Part shown: positions 22,601-37,600 of the stretch, piece after piece | Layout: each line of letters starts with the position of its first letter | How positions within the stretch are numbered: position 1 is the stretch's first letter | NCBI RefSeq assembly: GCF_000210295.1 | Contig: NC_026742.1 | Coordinates: 248,001-312,000 of the forward strand | DNA length: 64,000 nucleotides | Source: Trypanosoma brucei gambiense DAL972 | Taxonomy: Eukaryota > Euglenozoa > Kinetoplastea > Trypanosomatida > Trypanosomatidae | Reading direction: 5' to 3' | Position numbers and translations under genes: made by a program | The notes under the pieces: generated by a model | Databases searched by the model: none | What the model saw: the letters and a program-made list of their open reading frames with translations, nothing else | What the model was told of the DNA's origin: nothing

Positions 22601-25600
22601 CGGAAGCACGTGGCACATATAGTGACCACATCTCAGAGAAGGGACATGCAGCAAGGGCACTTAATATATCAGCATCATTTAATGAGCACCCAATGACTTT
22701 ATAATCAATCAACAGACTTCCGAGTCGGCAATCAATGATAACCACCTGCTGTGGAGAGACACCGAGAGCACGCGCAGCGTCATTACGGAATGCGTTCTCC
22801 AACCCTTCACGATCACCACTAAGCACAAGATCCCAGTCATCTCCCTCAAATTTTTCTGTCAGTACCGATGACTCCCGTGGTCTAGGTTCATACAGCATCC
22901 ACACAGCAGTGTATGGACATTCGTGGAGACGCTCATCAACATCATCCTTCTTTAGGTTGTGTGGTGGGGTTATGGTAAATTCAAGTTTTAGCATTTCCTC
23001 GCTGTAACTCACCACCAAGTCCTGCATCTGTTCCTCATTAAGTTGCAACTGAGCAGCCGTTTCTTTGGTAAAGGCACTTACGACATCAGGTTTCCTCTTC
23101 TCCAAAACATAATCCCAGTCCTCACCCTCAAATTCCACGTGGTGTTGCGTAACCGTTTCTGTTGCAGAAGATGAATCCTTCATCATAGCCGCACGTGCAG
23201 CGGAAGCACGTGGCACATATAGTGACCACATCTCAGAGAAGGGACATGCAGCAAGGGCACTTAATATATCAGCATCATTTAATGAGCACCCAATGACTTT
23301 ATAATCAATCAACAGACTTCCGAGTCGGCAATCAATGATAACCACCTGCTGTGGAGAGACACCGAGAACACGCGCAGCGTCATTACGGAATGCGTTCTCC
23401 AACCCTTCACGATCACCACTAAGCACAAGATCCCAGTCATCTCCCTCAAATTTCTCTGTCAGTACCGATGACTCCCGTGGTCTAGATTCATACAGCATCC
23501 ACACAGCAGTGTATGGACATTCATTAAGACGCTCATCAATATCATCCTTCTTTAGGTTGTGTGGTGGGGTTATGGTAAATTCAAGTTTTAGCATTTCCTC
23601 GCTGTAACTCACCACCAAGTCCTGCACCTGTTCCTCATTAAGTTGCAACTGAGCAGCCGTTTCTTTGGTAAAGGCACTTACGACATCAGGTTTCCTCTTC
23701 TCCAAAACATAATCCCAGTCCTCACCCTCAAATTCCACGTGGTGTTGCGTAACCGTTTCTGTTGCAGAAGATGAATCCTTCATCATAGCCGCACGTGCAG
23801 CGGAAGCACGTGGCACATATAGTGACCACACCTCAGAGAAGGGACATGCAGCAAGGGTACTTAATATATCAGCATCATTTAATGAGCACCCAATGACTTT
23901 ATAATCAATCAACAGACTTCCGAGTCGGCAATCAATGATAACCACCTGCTGTGGAGAGACACCGAGAACACGCGCAGCGTCATTACGGAATGCGTTCTCC
24001 AACCCTTCACGATCACCACTAAGCACAAGATCCCAATCATCTCCCTCAAATTTCTCTGTCAGTACCGATGACTCCCGTGGTCTAGATTCATACAGCATCC
24101 ACACAGCAGTGTATGGACATTCATTAAGACGCTCATCAATATCATCCTTCTTTAGGTTGTGTGGTGGGGTTATGGTAAATTCAAGTTTTAGCATTTCCTC
24201 GCTGTAACTCACCACCAAGTCCTGCACCTGTTCCTCATTAAGTTGCAACTGAGCAGCCGTTTCTTTGGTAAAGGCACTTACGACATCAGGTTTCCTCTTC
24301 TCCAAAACATAATCCCAGTCCTCACCCTCAAATTCCACGTGGTGTTGCGTAACCGTTTCTGTTGCAGAAGATGAATCCTTCATCATAGCCGCACGTGCAG
24401 CGGAAGCACGTGGCACATATAGTGACCACACCTCAGAGAAGGGACATGCAGCAAGGGTACTTAATATATCAGCATCATTTAATGAGCACCCAATGACTTT
24501 ATAATCAATCAACAGACTTCCGAGTCGGCAATCAATGATAACCACCTGCTGTGGAGAGACACTGAGAGCACGCGCAGCGTCATTACGGAATGCGTTCTCC
24601 AACCCTTCACGATCACCACTAAGCACAAGATCCCAATCATCTCCCTCAAATTTTTCTGTCAGTACCGATGACTCCCGTGGTCTAGATTCATACAGCATCC
24701 ACACAGCAGTGTATGGACATTCATTAAGACGCTCATCAATATCATCCTTCTTTAGGTTGTGTGGTGGGGTTATGGTAAATTCAAGTTTTAGCATTCCCTC
24801 GCTGTAACTCACCACCAAGTCCTGCACCTGTTCCTCATTAAGTTGCAACTGAGCAGCCGTTTCTTTGGTAAAGGCACTTACGACATCAGGTTTCCTCTTC
24901 TCCAAAACATAATCCCAGTCCTCACCCTCAAATTCCACGTGGTGTTGCGTAACCGTTTCTGTTGCAGAAGATGAATCCTTCATCATAGCCGCACGTGCAG
25001 CGGAAGCACGTGGCACATATAGTGACCACATCTCAGAGAAGGGACATGCAGCAAGGGTACTTAATATATCAGCATCATTTAATGAGCACCCAATGACTTT
25101 ATAATCAATCAACAGACTTCCGAGTCGGCAATCAATGATAACCACCTGCTGTGGAGAGACACCGAGAGCACGCGCAGCGTCATTACGGAATGCGTTCTCC
25201 AACCCTTCACGATCACCACTAAGCACAAGATCCCAATCATCTCCCTCAAATTTCTCTGTCAGTACCGATGACTCCCGTGGTCTAGATTCATACAGCATCC
25301 ACACAGCAGTGTATGGACATTCATTAAGACGCTCATCAATATCATCCTTCTTTAGGTTGTGTGGTGGGGTTATGGTAAATTCAAGTTTTAGCATTTCCTC
25401 GCTGTAACTCACCACCAAGTCCTGCACCTGTTCCTCATTAAGTTGCAACTGAGCAGCCGTTTCTTTGGTAAAGGCACTTACGACATCAGGTTTCCTCTTC
25501 TCCAAAACATAATCCCAGTCCTCACCCTCAAATTCCACGTGGTGTTGCGTAACCGTTTCTGTTGCAGAAGATGAATCCTTCATCATAGCCGCACGTGCAG

Positions 25601-28600
25601 CGGAAGCACGTGGCACATATAGTGACCACACCTCAGAGAAGGGACATGCAGCAAGGGTACTTAATATATCAGCATCATTTAATGAGCACCCAATGACTTT
25701 ATAATCAATCAACAGACTTCCGAGTCGGCAATCAATGATAACCACCTGCTGTGGAGAGACACCGAGAACACGCGCAGCGTCATTACGGAATGCGTTCTCC
25801 AACCCTTCACGATCACCACTAAGCACAAGATCCCAATCATCTCCCTCAAATTTCTCTGTCAGTACCGATGACTCCCGTGGTCTAGATTCATACAGCATCC
25901 ACACAGCAGTGTATAGACATTCATTAAGACGCTCATCAATATCATCCTTCTTTAGGTTGTGTGGTGGGGTTATGGTAAATTCAAGTTTTAGCATTTCCTC
26001 GCTGTAACTCACCGCCAAGTCCTGCACCTGTTCCTCATTAAGTTGCAACTGAGCAGCCGTTTCTTTGGTAAAGGCACTTACGACATCAGGTTTCCTCTTC
26101 TCCAAAACATAATCCCAGTCCTCACCCTCAAATTCCACGTGGTGTTGCGTAACCGTTTCTGTTGCAGAAGATGAATCCTTCATCATAGCCGCACGTGCAG
26201 CGGAAGCACGTGGCACATATAGTGACCACACCTCAGAGAAGGGACATGCAGCAAGGGTACTTAATATATCAGCATCATTTAATGAGCACCCAATGACTTT
26301 ATAATCAATCAACAGACTTCCGAGTCGGCAATCAATGATAACCACCTGCTGTGGAGAGACACCGAGAACACGCGCAGCGTCATTACGGAATGCGTTCTCC
26401 AACCCTTCACGATCACCACTAAGCACAAGATCCCAGTCATCTCCCTCAAATTTCTCTGTCAGTACCGATGACTCCCGTGGTCTAGATTCATACAGCATCC
26501 ACACAGCAGTGTATGGACATTCATTAAGACGCTCATCAATATCATCCTTCTTTAGGTTGTGTGGTGGGGTTATGGTAAATTCAAGTTTTAGCATTTCCTC
26601 GCTGTAACTCACCACCAAGTCCTGCACCTGTTCCTCATTAAGTTGCAACTGAGCAGCCGTTTCTTTGGTAAAGGCACTTACGACATCAGGTTTCCTCTTC
26701 TCCAAAACATAATCCCAGTCCTCACCCTCAAATTCCACGTGGTGTTGCGTAACCGTTTCTGTTGCAGAAGATGAATCCTTCATCATAGCCGCACGTGCAG
26801 CGGAAGCACGTGGCACATATAGTGACCACACCTCAGAGAAGGGACATGCAGCAAGGGTACTTAATATATCAGCATCATTTAATGAGCACCCAATGACTTT
26901 ATAATCAATCAACAGACTTCCGAGTCGGCAATCAATGATAACCACCTGCTGTGGAGAGACACCGAGAACACGCGCAGCGTCATTACGGAATGCGTTCTCC
27001 AACCCTTCACGATCACCACTAAGCACAAGATCCCAATCATCTCCCTCAAATTTCTCTGTCAGTACCGATGACTCCCGTGGTCTAGATTCATACAGCATCC
27101 ACACAGCAGTGTATGGACATTCATTAAGACGCTCATCAATATCATCCTTCTTTAGGTTGTGTGGTGGGGTTATGGTAAATTCAAGTTTTAGCATTTCCTC
27201 GTTGTAACTCACCACCAAGTCCTGCACCTGTTCCTCATTAAGTTGCAACTGAGCAGCCGTTTCTTTGGTAAAGGCACTTACGACATCAGGTTTCCTCTTC
27301 TCCAAAACATAATCCCAGTCCTCACCCTCAAATTCCACGTGGTGTTGCGTAACCGTTTCTGTTGCAGAAGATGAATCCTTCATCATAGCCGCACGTGCAG
27401 CGGAAGCACGTGGCACATATAGTGACCACACCTCAGAGAAGGGACATGCAGCAAGGGTACTTAATATATCAGCATCATTTAATGAGCACCCAATGACTTT
27501 ATAATCAATCAACAGACTTCCGAGTCGGCAATCAATGATAACCACCTGCTGTGGAGAGACACCGAGAGCACGCGCAGCGTCATTACGGAATGCGTTCTCC
27601 AACCCTTCACGATCACCACTAAGCACAAGATCCCAATCATCTCCCTCAAATTTTTCTGTCAATACCGATGACTCCCGTGGTCTAGATTCACACAGCATCC
27701 ACACAGCAGTGTATGGACATTCATTAAGACGCTCATCAATATCATCCTTCTTTAGGTTGTGTGGTGGGGTTATGGTAAATTCAAGTTTTAGCATTTCCTC
27801 GCTGTAACTCACCACCAAGTCCTGCACCTGTTCCTCATTAAGTTGCAACTGAGCAGCCGTTTCTTTGGTAAAGGCACTTACGACATCAGGTTTCCTCTTC
27901 TCCAAAACATAATCCCAGTCCTCACCCTCAAATTCCACGTGGTGTTGCGTAACCGTTTCTGTTGCAGAAGATGAATCCTTCATCATAGCCGCACGTGCAG
28001 CGGAAGCACGTGGCACATATAGTGACCACATCTCAGAGAAGGGACATGCAGCAAGGGCACTTAATATATCAGCATCATTTAATGAGCACCCAATGACTTT
28101 ATAATCAATCAACAGACTTCCGAGTCGGCAATCAATGATAACCACCTGCTGTGGAGAGACACCGAGAGCACGCGCAGCGTCATTACGGAATGCGTTCTCC
28201 AACCCTTCACGATCACCACTAAGCACAAGATCCCAGTCATCTCCCTCAAATTTTTCTGTCAGTACCGATGACTCCCGTGGTCTAGGTTCATACAGCATCC
28301 ACACAGCAGTGTATGGACATTCGTGGAGACGCTCATCAACATCATCCTTCTTTAGGTTGTGTGGTGGGGTTATGGTAAATTCAAGTTTTAGCATTTCCTC
28401 GCTGTAACTCACCACCAAGTCCTGCATCTGTTCCTCATTAAGTTGCAACTGAGCAGCCGTTTCTTTGGTAAAGGCACTTACGACATCAGGTTTCCTCTTC
28501 TCCAAAACATAATCCCAGTCCTCACCCTCAAATTCCACGTGGTGTTGCGTAACCGTTTCTGTTGCAGAAGATGAATCCTTCATCATAGCCGCACGTGCAG

Positions 28601-31600
28601 CGGAAGCACGTGGCACATATAGTGACCACATCTCAGAGAAGGGACATGCAGCAAGGGTACTTAATATATCAGCATCATTTAATGAGCACCCAATGACTTT
28701 ATAATCAATCAACAGACTTCCGAGTCGGCAATCAATGATAACCACCTGCTGTGGAGAGACACCGAGAGCACGCGCAGCGTCATTACGGAATGCGTTCTCC
28801 AACCCTTCACGATCACCACTAAGCACAAGATCCCAATCATCTCCCTCAAATTTCTCTGTCAGTACCGATGACTCCCGTGGTCTAGATTCATACAGCATCC
28901 ACACAGCAGTGTATGGACATTCGTGGAGACGCTCATCAATATCATCCTTCTTTAGGTTGTGTGGTGGGGTTATGGTAAATTCAAGTTTTAGCATTTCCTC
29001 GCTGTAACTCACCACCAAGTCCTGCACCTGTTCCTCATTAAGTTGCAACTGAGCAGCCGTTTCTTTGGTAAAGGCACTTACGACATCAGGTTTCCTCTTC
29101 TCCAAAACATAATCCCAGTCCTCACCCTCAAATTCCACGTGGTGTTGCGTAACCGTTTCTGTTGCAGAAGATGAATCCTTCATCATAGCCGCACGTGCAG
29201 CGGAAGCACGTGGCACATATAGTGACCACATCTCAGAGAAGGGACATGCAGCAAGGGTACTTAATATATCAGCATCATTTAATGAGCACCCAATGACTTT
29301 ATAATCAATCAACAGACTTCCGAGTCGGCAATCAATGATAACCACCTGCTGTGGAGAGACACCGAGAGCACGCGCAGCGTCATTACGGAATGCGTTCTCC
29401 AACCCTTCACGATCACCACTAAGCACAAGATCCCAATCATCTCCCTCAAATTTTTCTGTCAATACCGATGACTCCCGTGGTCTAGATTCATACAGCATCC
29501 ACACAGCAGTGTATGGACATTCGTGGAGACGCTCATCAATATCATCCTTCTTTAGGTTGTGTGGTGGGGTTATGGTAAATTCAAGTTTTAGCATTTCCTC
29601 GTTGTAACTCACCACCAAGTCCTGCATCTGTTCCTCATTAAGTTGCAACTGAGCAGCCGTTTCTTTGGTAAAGGCACTTACGACATCAGGTTTCCTCTTC
29701 TCCAAAACATAATCCCAGTCCTCACCCTCAAATTCCACGTGGTGTTGCGTAACCGTTTCTGTTGCAGAAGATGAATCCTTCATCATAGCCGCACGTGCAG
29801 CGGAAGCACGTGGCACATATAGTGACCACACCTCAGAGAAGGGACATGCAGCAAGGGTACTTAATATATCAGCATCATTTAATGAGCACCCAATGACTTT
29901 ATAATCAATCAACAGACTTCCGAGTCGGCAATCAATGATAACCACCTGCTGTGGAGAGACACCGAGAGCACGCGCAGCGTCATTACGGAATGCGTTCTCC
30001 AACCCTTCACGATCACCACTAAGCACAAGATCCCAATCATCTCCCTCAAATTTTTCTGTCAATACCGATGACTCCCGTGGTCTAGATTCATACAGCATCC
30101 ACACAGCAGTGTATGGACATTCATTAAGACGCTCATCAATATCATCCTTCTTTAGGTTGTGTGGTGGGGTTATGGTAAATTCAAGTTTTAGCATTTCCTC
30201 GCTGTAACTCACCACCAAGTCCTGCACCTGTTCCTCATTAAGTTGCAACTGAGCAGCCGTTTCTTTGGTAAAGGCACTTACGACATCAGGTTTCCTCTTC
30301 TCCAAAACATAATCCCAGTCCTCACCCTCAAATTCCACGTGGTGTTGCGTAACCGTTTCTGTTGCAGAAGATGAATCCTTCATCATAGCCGCACGTGCAG
30401 CGGAAGCACGTGGCACATATAGTGACCACACCTCAGAGAAGGGACATGCAGCAAGGGTACTTAATATATCAGCATCATTTAATGAGCACCCAATGACTTT
30501 ATAATCAATCAACAGACTTCCGAGTCGGCAATCAATGATAACCACCTGCTGTGGAGAGACACCGAGAGCACGCGCAGCGTCATTACGGAATGCGTTCTCC
30601 AACCCTTCACGATCACCACTAAGCACAAGATCCCAATCATCTCCCTCAAATTTTTCTGTCAATACCGATGACTCCCGTGGTCTAGATTCATACAGCATCC
30701 ACACAGCAGTGTATGGACATTCGTGGAGACGCTCATCAATATCATCCTTCTTTAGGTTGTGTGGTGGGGTTATGGTAAATTCAAGTTTTAGCATTTCCTC
30801 GTTGTAACTCACCACCAAGTCCTGCATCTGTTCCTCATTAAGTTGCAACTGAGCAGCCGTTTCTTTGGTAAAGGCACTTACGACATCAGGTTTCCTCTTC
30901 TCCAAAACATAATCCCAGTCCTCACCCTCAAATTCCACGTGGTGTTGCGTAACCGTTTCTGTTGCAGAAGATGAATCCTTCATCATAGCCGCACGTGCAG
31001 CGGAAGCACGTGGCACATATAGTGACCACACCTCAGAGAAGGGACATGCAGCAAGGGTACTTAATATATCAGCATCATTTAATGAGCACCCAATGACTTT
31101 ATAATCAATCAACAGACTTCCGAGTCGGCAATCAATGATAACCACCTGCTGTGGAGAGATACCGAGAGCACGCGCAGCGTCATTACGGAATGCGTTCTCC
31201 AACCCTTCACGATCACTACTAAGCACAAGATCCCAATCATCTCCCTCAAATTTCTCTGTCAGTACCGATGACTCCCGTGGTCTAGATTCATACAGCATCC
31301 ACACAGCAGTGTATGGACATTCGTGGAGACGCTCATCAATATCATCCTTCTTTAGGTTGTGTGGTGGGGTTATGGTAAATTCAAGTTTTAGCATTTCCTC
31401 GCTGTAACTCACCACCAAGTCCTGCACCTGTTCCTCATTAAGTTGCAACTGAGCAGCCGTTTCTTTGGTAAAGGCACTTACGACATCAGGTTTCCTCTTC
31501 TCCAAAACATAATCCCAGTCCTCACCCTCAAATTCCACGTGGTGTTGCGTAACCGTTTCTGTTGCAGAAGATGAATCCTTCATCATAGCCGCACGTGCAG

Positions 31601-34600
31601 CGGAAGCACGTGGCACATATAGTGACCACACCTCAGAGAAGGGACATGCAGCAAGGGTACTTAATATATCAGCATCATTTAATGAGCACCCAATGACTTT
31701 ATAATCAATCAACAGACTTCCGAGTCGGCAATCAATGATAACCACCTGCTGTGGAGAGACACCGAGAACACGCGCAGCGTCATTACGGAATGCGTTCTCC
31801 AACCCTTCACGATCACCACTAAGCACAAGATCCCAATCATCTCCCTCAAATTTCTCTGTCAGTACCGATGACTCCCGTGGTCTAGATTCATACAGCATCC
31901 ACACAGCAGTGTATGGACATTCATTAAGACGCTCATCAATATCATCCTTCTTTAGGTTGTGTGGTGGGGTTATGGTAAATTCAAGTTTTAGCATTTCCTC
32001 GCTGTAACTCACCACCAAGTCCTGCACCTGTTCCTCATTAAGTTGCAACTGAGCAGCCGTTTCTTTGGTAAAGGCACTTACGACATCAGGTTTCCTCTTC
32101 TCCAAAACATAATCCCAGTCCTCACCCTCAAATTCCACGTGGTGTTGCGTAACCGTTTCTGTTGCAGAAGATGAATCCTTCATCATAGCCGCACGTGCAG
32201 CGGAAGCACGTGGCACATATAGTGACCACATCTCAGAGAAGGGACATGCAGCAAGGGTACTTAATATATCAGCATCATTTAATGAGCACCCAATGACTTT
32301 ATAATCAATCAACAGACTTCCGAGTCGGCAATCAATGATAACCACCTGCTGTGGAGAGACACCGAGAACACGCGCAGCGTCATTACGGAATGCGTTCTCC
32401 AACCCTTCACGATCACCACTAAGCACAAGATCCCAATCATCTCCCTCAAATTTCTCTGTCAGTACCGATGACTCCCGTGGTCTAGATTCATACAGCATCC
32501 ACACAGCAGTGTATAGACATTCATTAAGACGCTCATCAATATCATCCTTCTTTATGTTGTGTGGTGGGGTTATGGTAAATTCAAGTTTTAGCATTTCCTC
32601 GCTGTAACTCACCGCCAAGTCCTGCACCTGTTCCTCATTAAGTTGCAACTGAGCAGCCGTTTCTTTGGTAAAGGCACTTACGACATCAGGTTTCCTCTTC
32701 TCCAAAACATAATCCCAGTCCTCACCCTCAAATTCCACGTGGTGTTGCGTAACCGTTTCTGTTGCAGAAGATGAATCCTTCATCATAGCCGCACGTGCAG
32801 CGGAAGCACGTGGCACATATAGTGACCACACCTCAGAGAAGGGACATGCAGCAAGGGTACTTAATATATCAGCATCATTTAATGAGCACCCAATGACTTT
32901 ATAATCAATCAACAGACTTCCGAGTCGGCAATCAATGATAACCACCTGCTGTGGAGAGACACCGAGAACACGCGCAGCGTCATTACGGAATGCGTTCTCC
33001 AACCCTTCACGATCACCACTAAGCACAAGATCCCAATCATCTCCCTCAAATTTCTCTGTCAGTACCGATGACTCCCGTGGTCTAGATTCATACAGCATCC
33101 ACACAGCAGTGTATGGACATTCATTAAGACGCTCATCAATATCATCCTTCTTTAGGTTGTGTGGTGGGGTTATGGTAAATTCAAGTTTTAGCATTTCCTC
33201 GCTGTAACTCACCGCCAAGTCCTGCACCTGTTCCTCATTAAGTTGCAACTGAGCAGCCGTTTCTTTGGTAAAGGCACTTACGACATCAGGTTTCCTCTTC
33301 TCCAAAACATAATCCCAGTCCTCACCCTCAAATTCCACGTGGTGTTGCGTAACCGTTTCTGTTGCAGAAGATGAATCCTTCATCATAGCCGCACGTGCAG
33401 CGGAAGCACGTGGCACATATAGTGACCACACCTCAGAGAAGGGACATGCAGCAAGGGTACTTAATATATCAGCATCATTTAATGAGCACCCAATGACTTT
33501 ATAATCAATCAACAGACTTCCGAGTCGGCAATCAATGATAACCACCTGCTGTGGAGAGACACCGAGAACACGCGCAGCGTCATTACGGAATGCGTTCTCC
33601 AACCCTTCACGATCACCACTAAGCACAAGATCCCAATCATCTCCCTCAAATTTTTCTGTCAGTACCGATGACTCCCGTGGTCTAGATTCATACAGCATCC
33701 ACACAGCAGTGTATGGACATTCATTAAGACGCTCATCAATATCATCCTTCTTTAGGTTGTGTGGTGGGGTTATGGTAAATTCAAGTTTTAGCATTTCCTC
33801 GCTGTAACTCACCGCCAAGTCCTGCACCTGTTCCTCATTAAGTTGCAACTGAGCAGCCGTTTCTTTGGTAAAGGCACTTACGACATCAGGTTTCCTCTTC
33901 TCCAAAACATAATCCCAGTCCTCACCCTCAAATTCCACGTGGTGTTGCGTAACCGTTTCTGTTGCAGAAGATGAATCCTTCATCATAGCCGCACGTGCAG
34001 CGGAAGCACGTGGCACATATAGTGACCACATCTCAGAGAAGGGACATGCAGCAAGGGTACTTAATATATCAGCATCATTTAATGAGCACCCAATGACTTT
34101 ATAATCAATCAACAGACTTCCGAGTCGGCAATCAATGATAACCACCTGCTGTGGAGAGACACCGAGAACACGCGCAGCGTCATTACGGAATGCGTTCTCC
34201 AACCCTTCACGATCACCACTAAGCACAAGATCCCAATCATCTCCCTCAAATTTCTCTGTCAGTACCGATGACTCCCGTGGTCTAGATTCATACAGCATCC
34301 ACACAGCAGTGTATGGACATTCATTAAGACGCTCATCAATATCATCCTTCTTTAGGTTGTGTGGTGGGGTTATGGTAAATTCAAGTTTTAGCATTTCCTC
34401 GCTGTAACTCACCACCAAGTCCTGCACCTGTTCCTCATTAAGTTGCAACTGAGCAGCCGTTTCTTTGGTAAAGGCACTTACGACATCAGGTTTCCTCTTC
34501 TCCAAAACATAATCCCAGTCCTCACCCTCAAATTCCACGTGGTGTTGCGTAACCGTTTCTGTTGCAGAAGATGAATCCTTCATCATAGCCGCACGTGCAG

Positions 34601-37600
34601 CGGAAGCACGTGGCACATATAGTGACCACACCTCAGAGAAGGGACATGCAGCAAGGGTACTTAATATATCAGCATCATTTAATGAGCACCCAATGACTTT
34701 ATAATCAATCAACAGACTTCCGAGTCGGCAATCAATGATAACCACCTGCTGTGGAGAGACACCGAGAACACGCGCAGCGTCATTACGGAATGCGTTCTCC
34801 AACCCTTCACGATCACCACTAAGCACAAGATCCCAATCATCTCCCTCAAATTTCTCTGTCAGTACCGATGACTCCCGTGGTCTAGATTCATACAGCATCC
34901 ACACAGCAGTGTATAGACATTCATTAAGACGCTCATCAATATCATCCTTCTTTAGGTTGTGTGGTGGGGTTATGGTAAATTCAAGTTTTAGCATTTCCTC
35001 GCTGTAACTCACCGCCAAGTCCTGCACCTGTTCCTCATTAAGTTGCAACTGAGCAGCCGTTTCTTTGGTAAAGGCACTTACGACATCAGGTTTCCTCTTC
35101 TCCAAAACATAATCCCAGTCCTCACCCTCAAATTCCACGTGGTGTTGCGTAACCGTTTCTGTTGCAGAAGATGAATCCTTCATCATAGCCGCACGTGCAG
35201 CGGAAGCACGTGGCACATATAGTGACCACACCTCAGAGAAGGGACATGCAGCAAGGGTACTTAATATATCAGCATCATTTAATGAGCACCCAATGACTTT
35301 ATAATCAATCAACAGACTTCCGAGTCGGCAATCAATGATAACCACCTGCTGTGGAGAGACACCGAGAGCACGCGCAGCGTCATTACGGAATGCGTTCTCC
35401 AACCCTTCACGATCACCACTAAGCACAAGATCCCAATCATCTCCCTCAAATTTTTCTGTCAATACCGATGACTCCCGTGGTCTAGATTCACACAGCATCC
35501 ACACAGCAGTGTATGGACATTCATTAAGACGCTCATCAATATCATCCTTCTTTAGGTTGTGTGGTGGGGTTATGGTAAATTCAAGTTTTAGCATTTCCTC
35601 GCTGTAACTCACCACCAAGTCCTGCACCTGTTCCTCATTAAGTTGCAACTGAGCAGCCGTTTCTTTGGTAAAGGCACTTACGACATCAGGTTTCCTCTTC
35701 TCCAAAACATAATCCCAGTCCTCACCCTCAAATTCCACGTGGTGTTGCGTAACCGTTTCTGTTGCAGAAGATGAATCCTCCATCATAGCCGCACGTGCAG
35801 CGGAAGCACGTGGCACATATAGTGACCACACCTCAGAGAAGGGACATGCAGCAAGGGTACTTAATATATCAGCATCATTTAATGAGCACCCAATGACTTT
35901 ATAATCAATCAACAGACTTCCGAGTCGGCAATCAATGATAACCACCTGCTGTGGAGAGACACCGAGAGCACGCGCAGCGTCATTACGGAATGCGTTCTCC
36001 AACCCTTCACGATCACCACTAAGCACAAGATCCCAATCATCTCCCTCAAATTTTTCTGTCAATACCGATGACTCCCGTGGTCTAGATTCATACAGCATCC
36101 ACACAGCAGTGTATGGACATTCGTGGAGACGCTCATCAATATCATCCTTCTTTAGGTTGTGTGGTGGGGTTATGGTAAATTCAAGTTTTAGCATTTCCTC
36201 GCTGTAACTCACCACCAAGTCCTGCACCTGTTCCTCATTAAGTTGCAACTGAGCAGCCGTTTCTTTGGTAAAGGCACTTACGACATCAGGTTTCCTCTTC
36301 TCCAAAACATAATCCCAGTCCTCACCCTCAAATTCCACGTGGTGTTGCGTAACCGTTTCTGTTGCAGAAGATGAATCCTTCATCATAGCCGCACGTGCAG
36401 CGGAAGCACGTGGCACATATAGTGACCACATCTCAGAGAAGGGACATGCAGCAAGGGTACTTAATATATCAGCATCATTTAATGAGCACCCAATGACTTT
36501 ATAATCAATCAACAGACTTCCGAGTCGGCAATCAATGATAACCACCTGCTGTGGAGAGACACCGAGAGCACGCGCAGCGTCATTACGGAATGCGTTCTCC
36601 AACCCTTCACGATCACCACTAAGCACAAGATCCCAATCATCTCCCTCAAATTTCTCTGTCAGTACCGATGACTCCCGTGGTCTAGATTCATACAGCATCC
36701 ACACAGCAGTGTATAGACATTCATTAAGACGCTCATCAACATCATCCTTCTTTAGGTTGTGTGGTGGGGTTATGGTAAATTCAAGTTTTAGCATTTCCTC
36801 GTTGTAACTCACCACCAAGTCCTGCATCTGTTCCTCATTAAGTTGCAACTGAGCAGCCGTTTCTTTGGTAAAGGCACTTACGACATCAGGTTTCCTCTTC
36901 TCCAAAACATAATCCCAGTCCTCACCCTCAAATTCCACGTGGTGTTGCGTAACCGTTTCTGTTGCAGAAGATGAATCCTTCATCATAGCCGCACGTGCAG
37001 CGGAAGCACGTGGCACATATAGTGACCACATCTCAGAGAAGGGACATGCAGCAAGGGCACTTAATATATCAGCATCATTTAATGAGCACCCAATGACTTT
37101 ATAATCAATCAACAGACTTCCGAGTCGGCAATCAATGATAACCACCTGCTGTGGAGAGACACCGAGAGCACGCGCAGCGTCATTACGGAATGCGTTCTCC
37201 AACCCTTCACGATCACCACTAAGCACAAGATCCCAGTCATCTCCCTCAAATTTTTCTGTCAGTACCGATGACTCCCGTGGTCTAGGTTCATACAGCATCC
37301 ACACAGCAGTGTATGGACATTCGTGGAGACGCTCATCAACATCATCCTTCTTTAGGTTGTGTGGTGGGGTTATGGTAAATTCAAGTTTTAGCATTTCCTC
37401 GCTGTAACTCACCACCAAGTCCTGCATCTGTTCCTCATTAAGTTGCAACTGAGCAGCCGTTTCTTTGGTAAAGGCACTTACGACATCAGGTTTCCTCTTC
37501 TCCAAAACATAATCCCAGTCCTCACCCTCAAATTCCACGTGGTGTTGCGTAACCGTTTCTGTTGCAGAAGATGAATCCTTCATCATAGCCGCACGTGCAG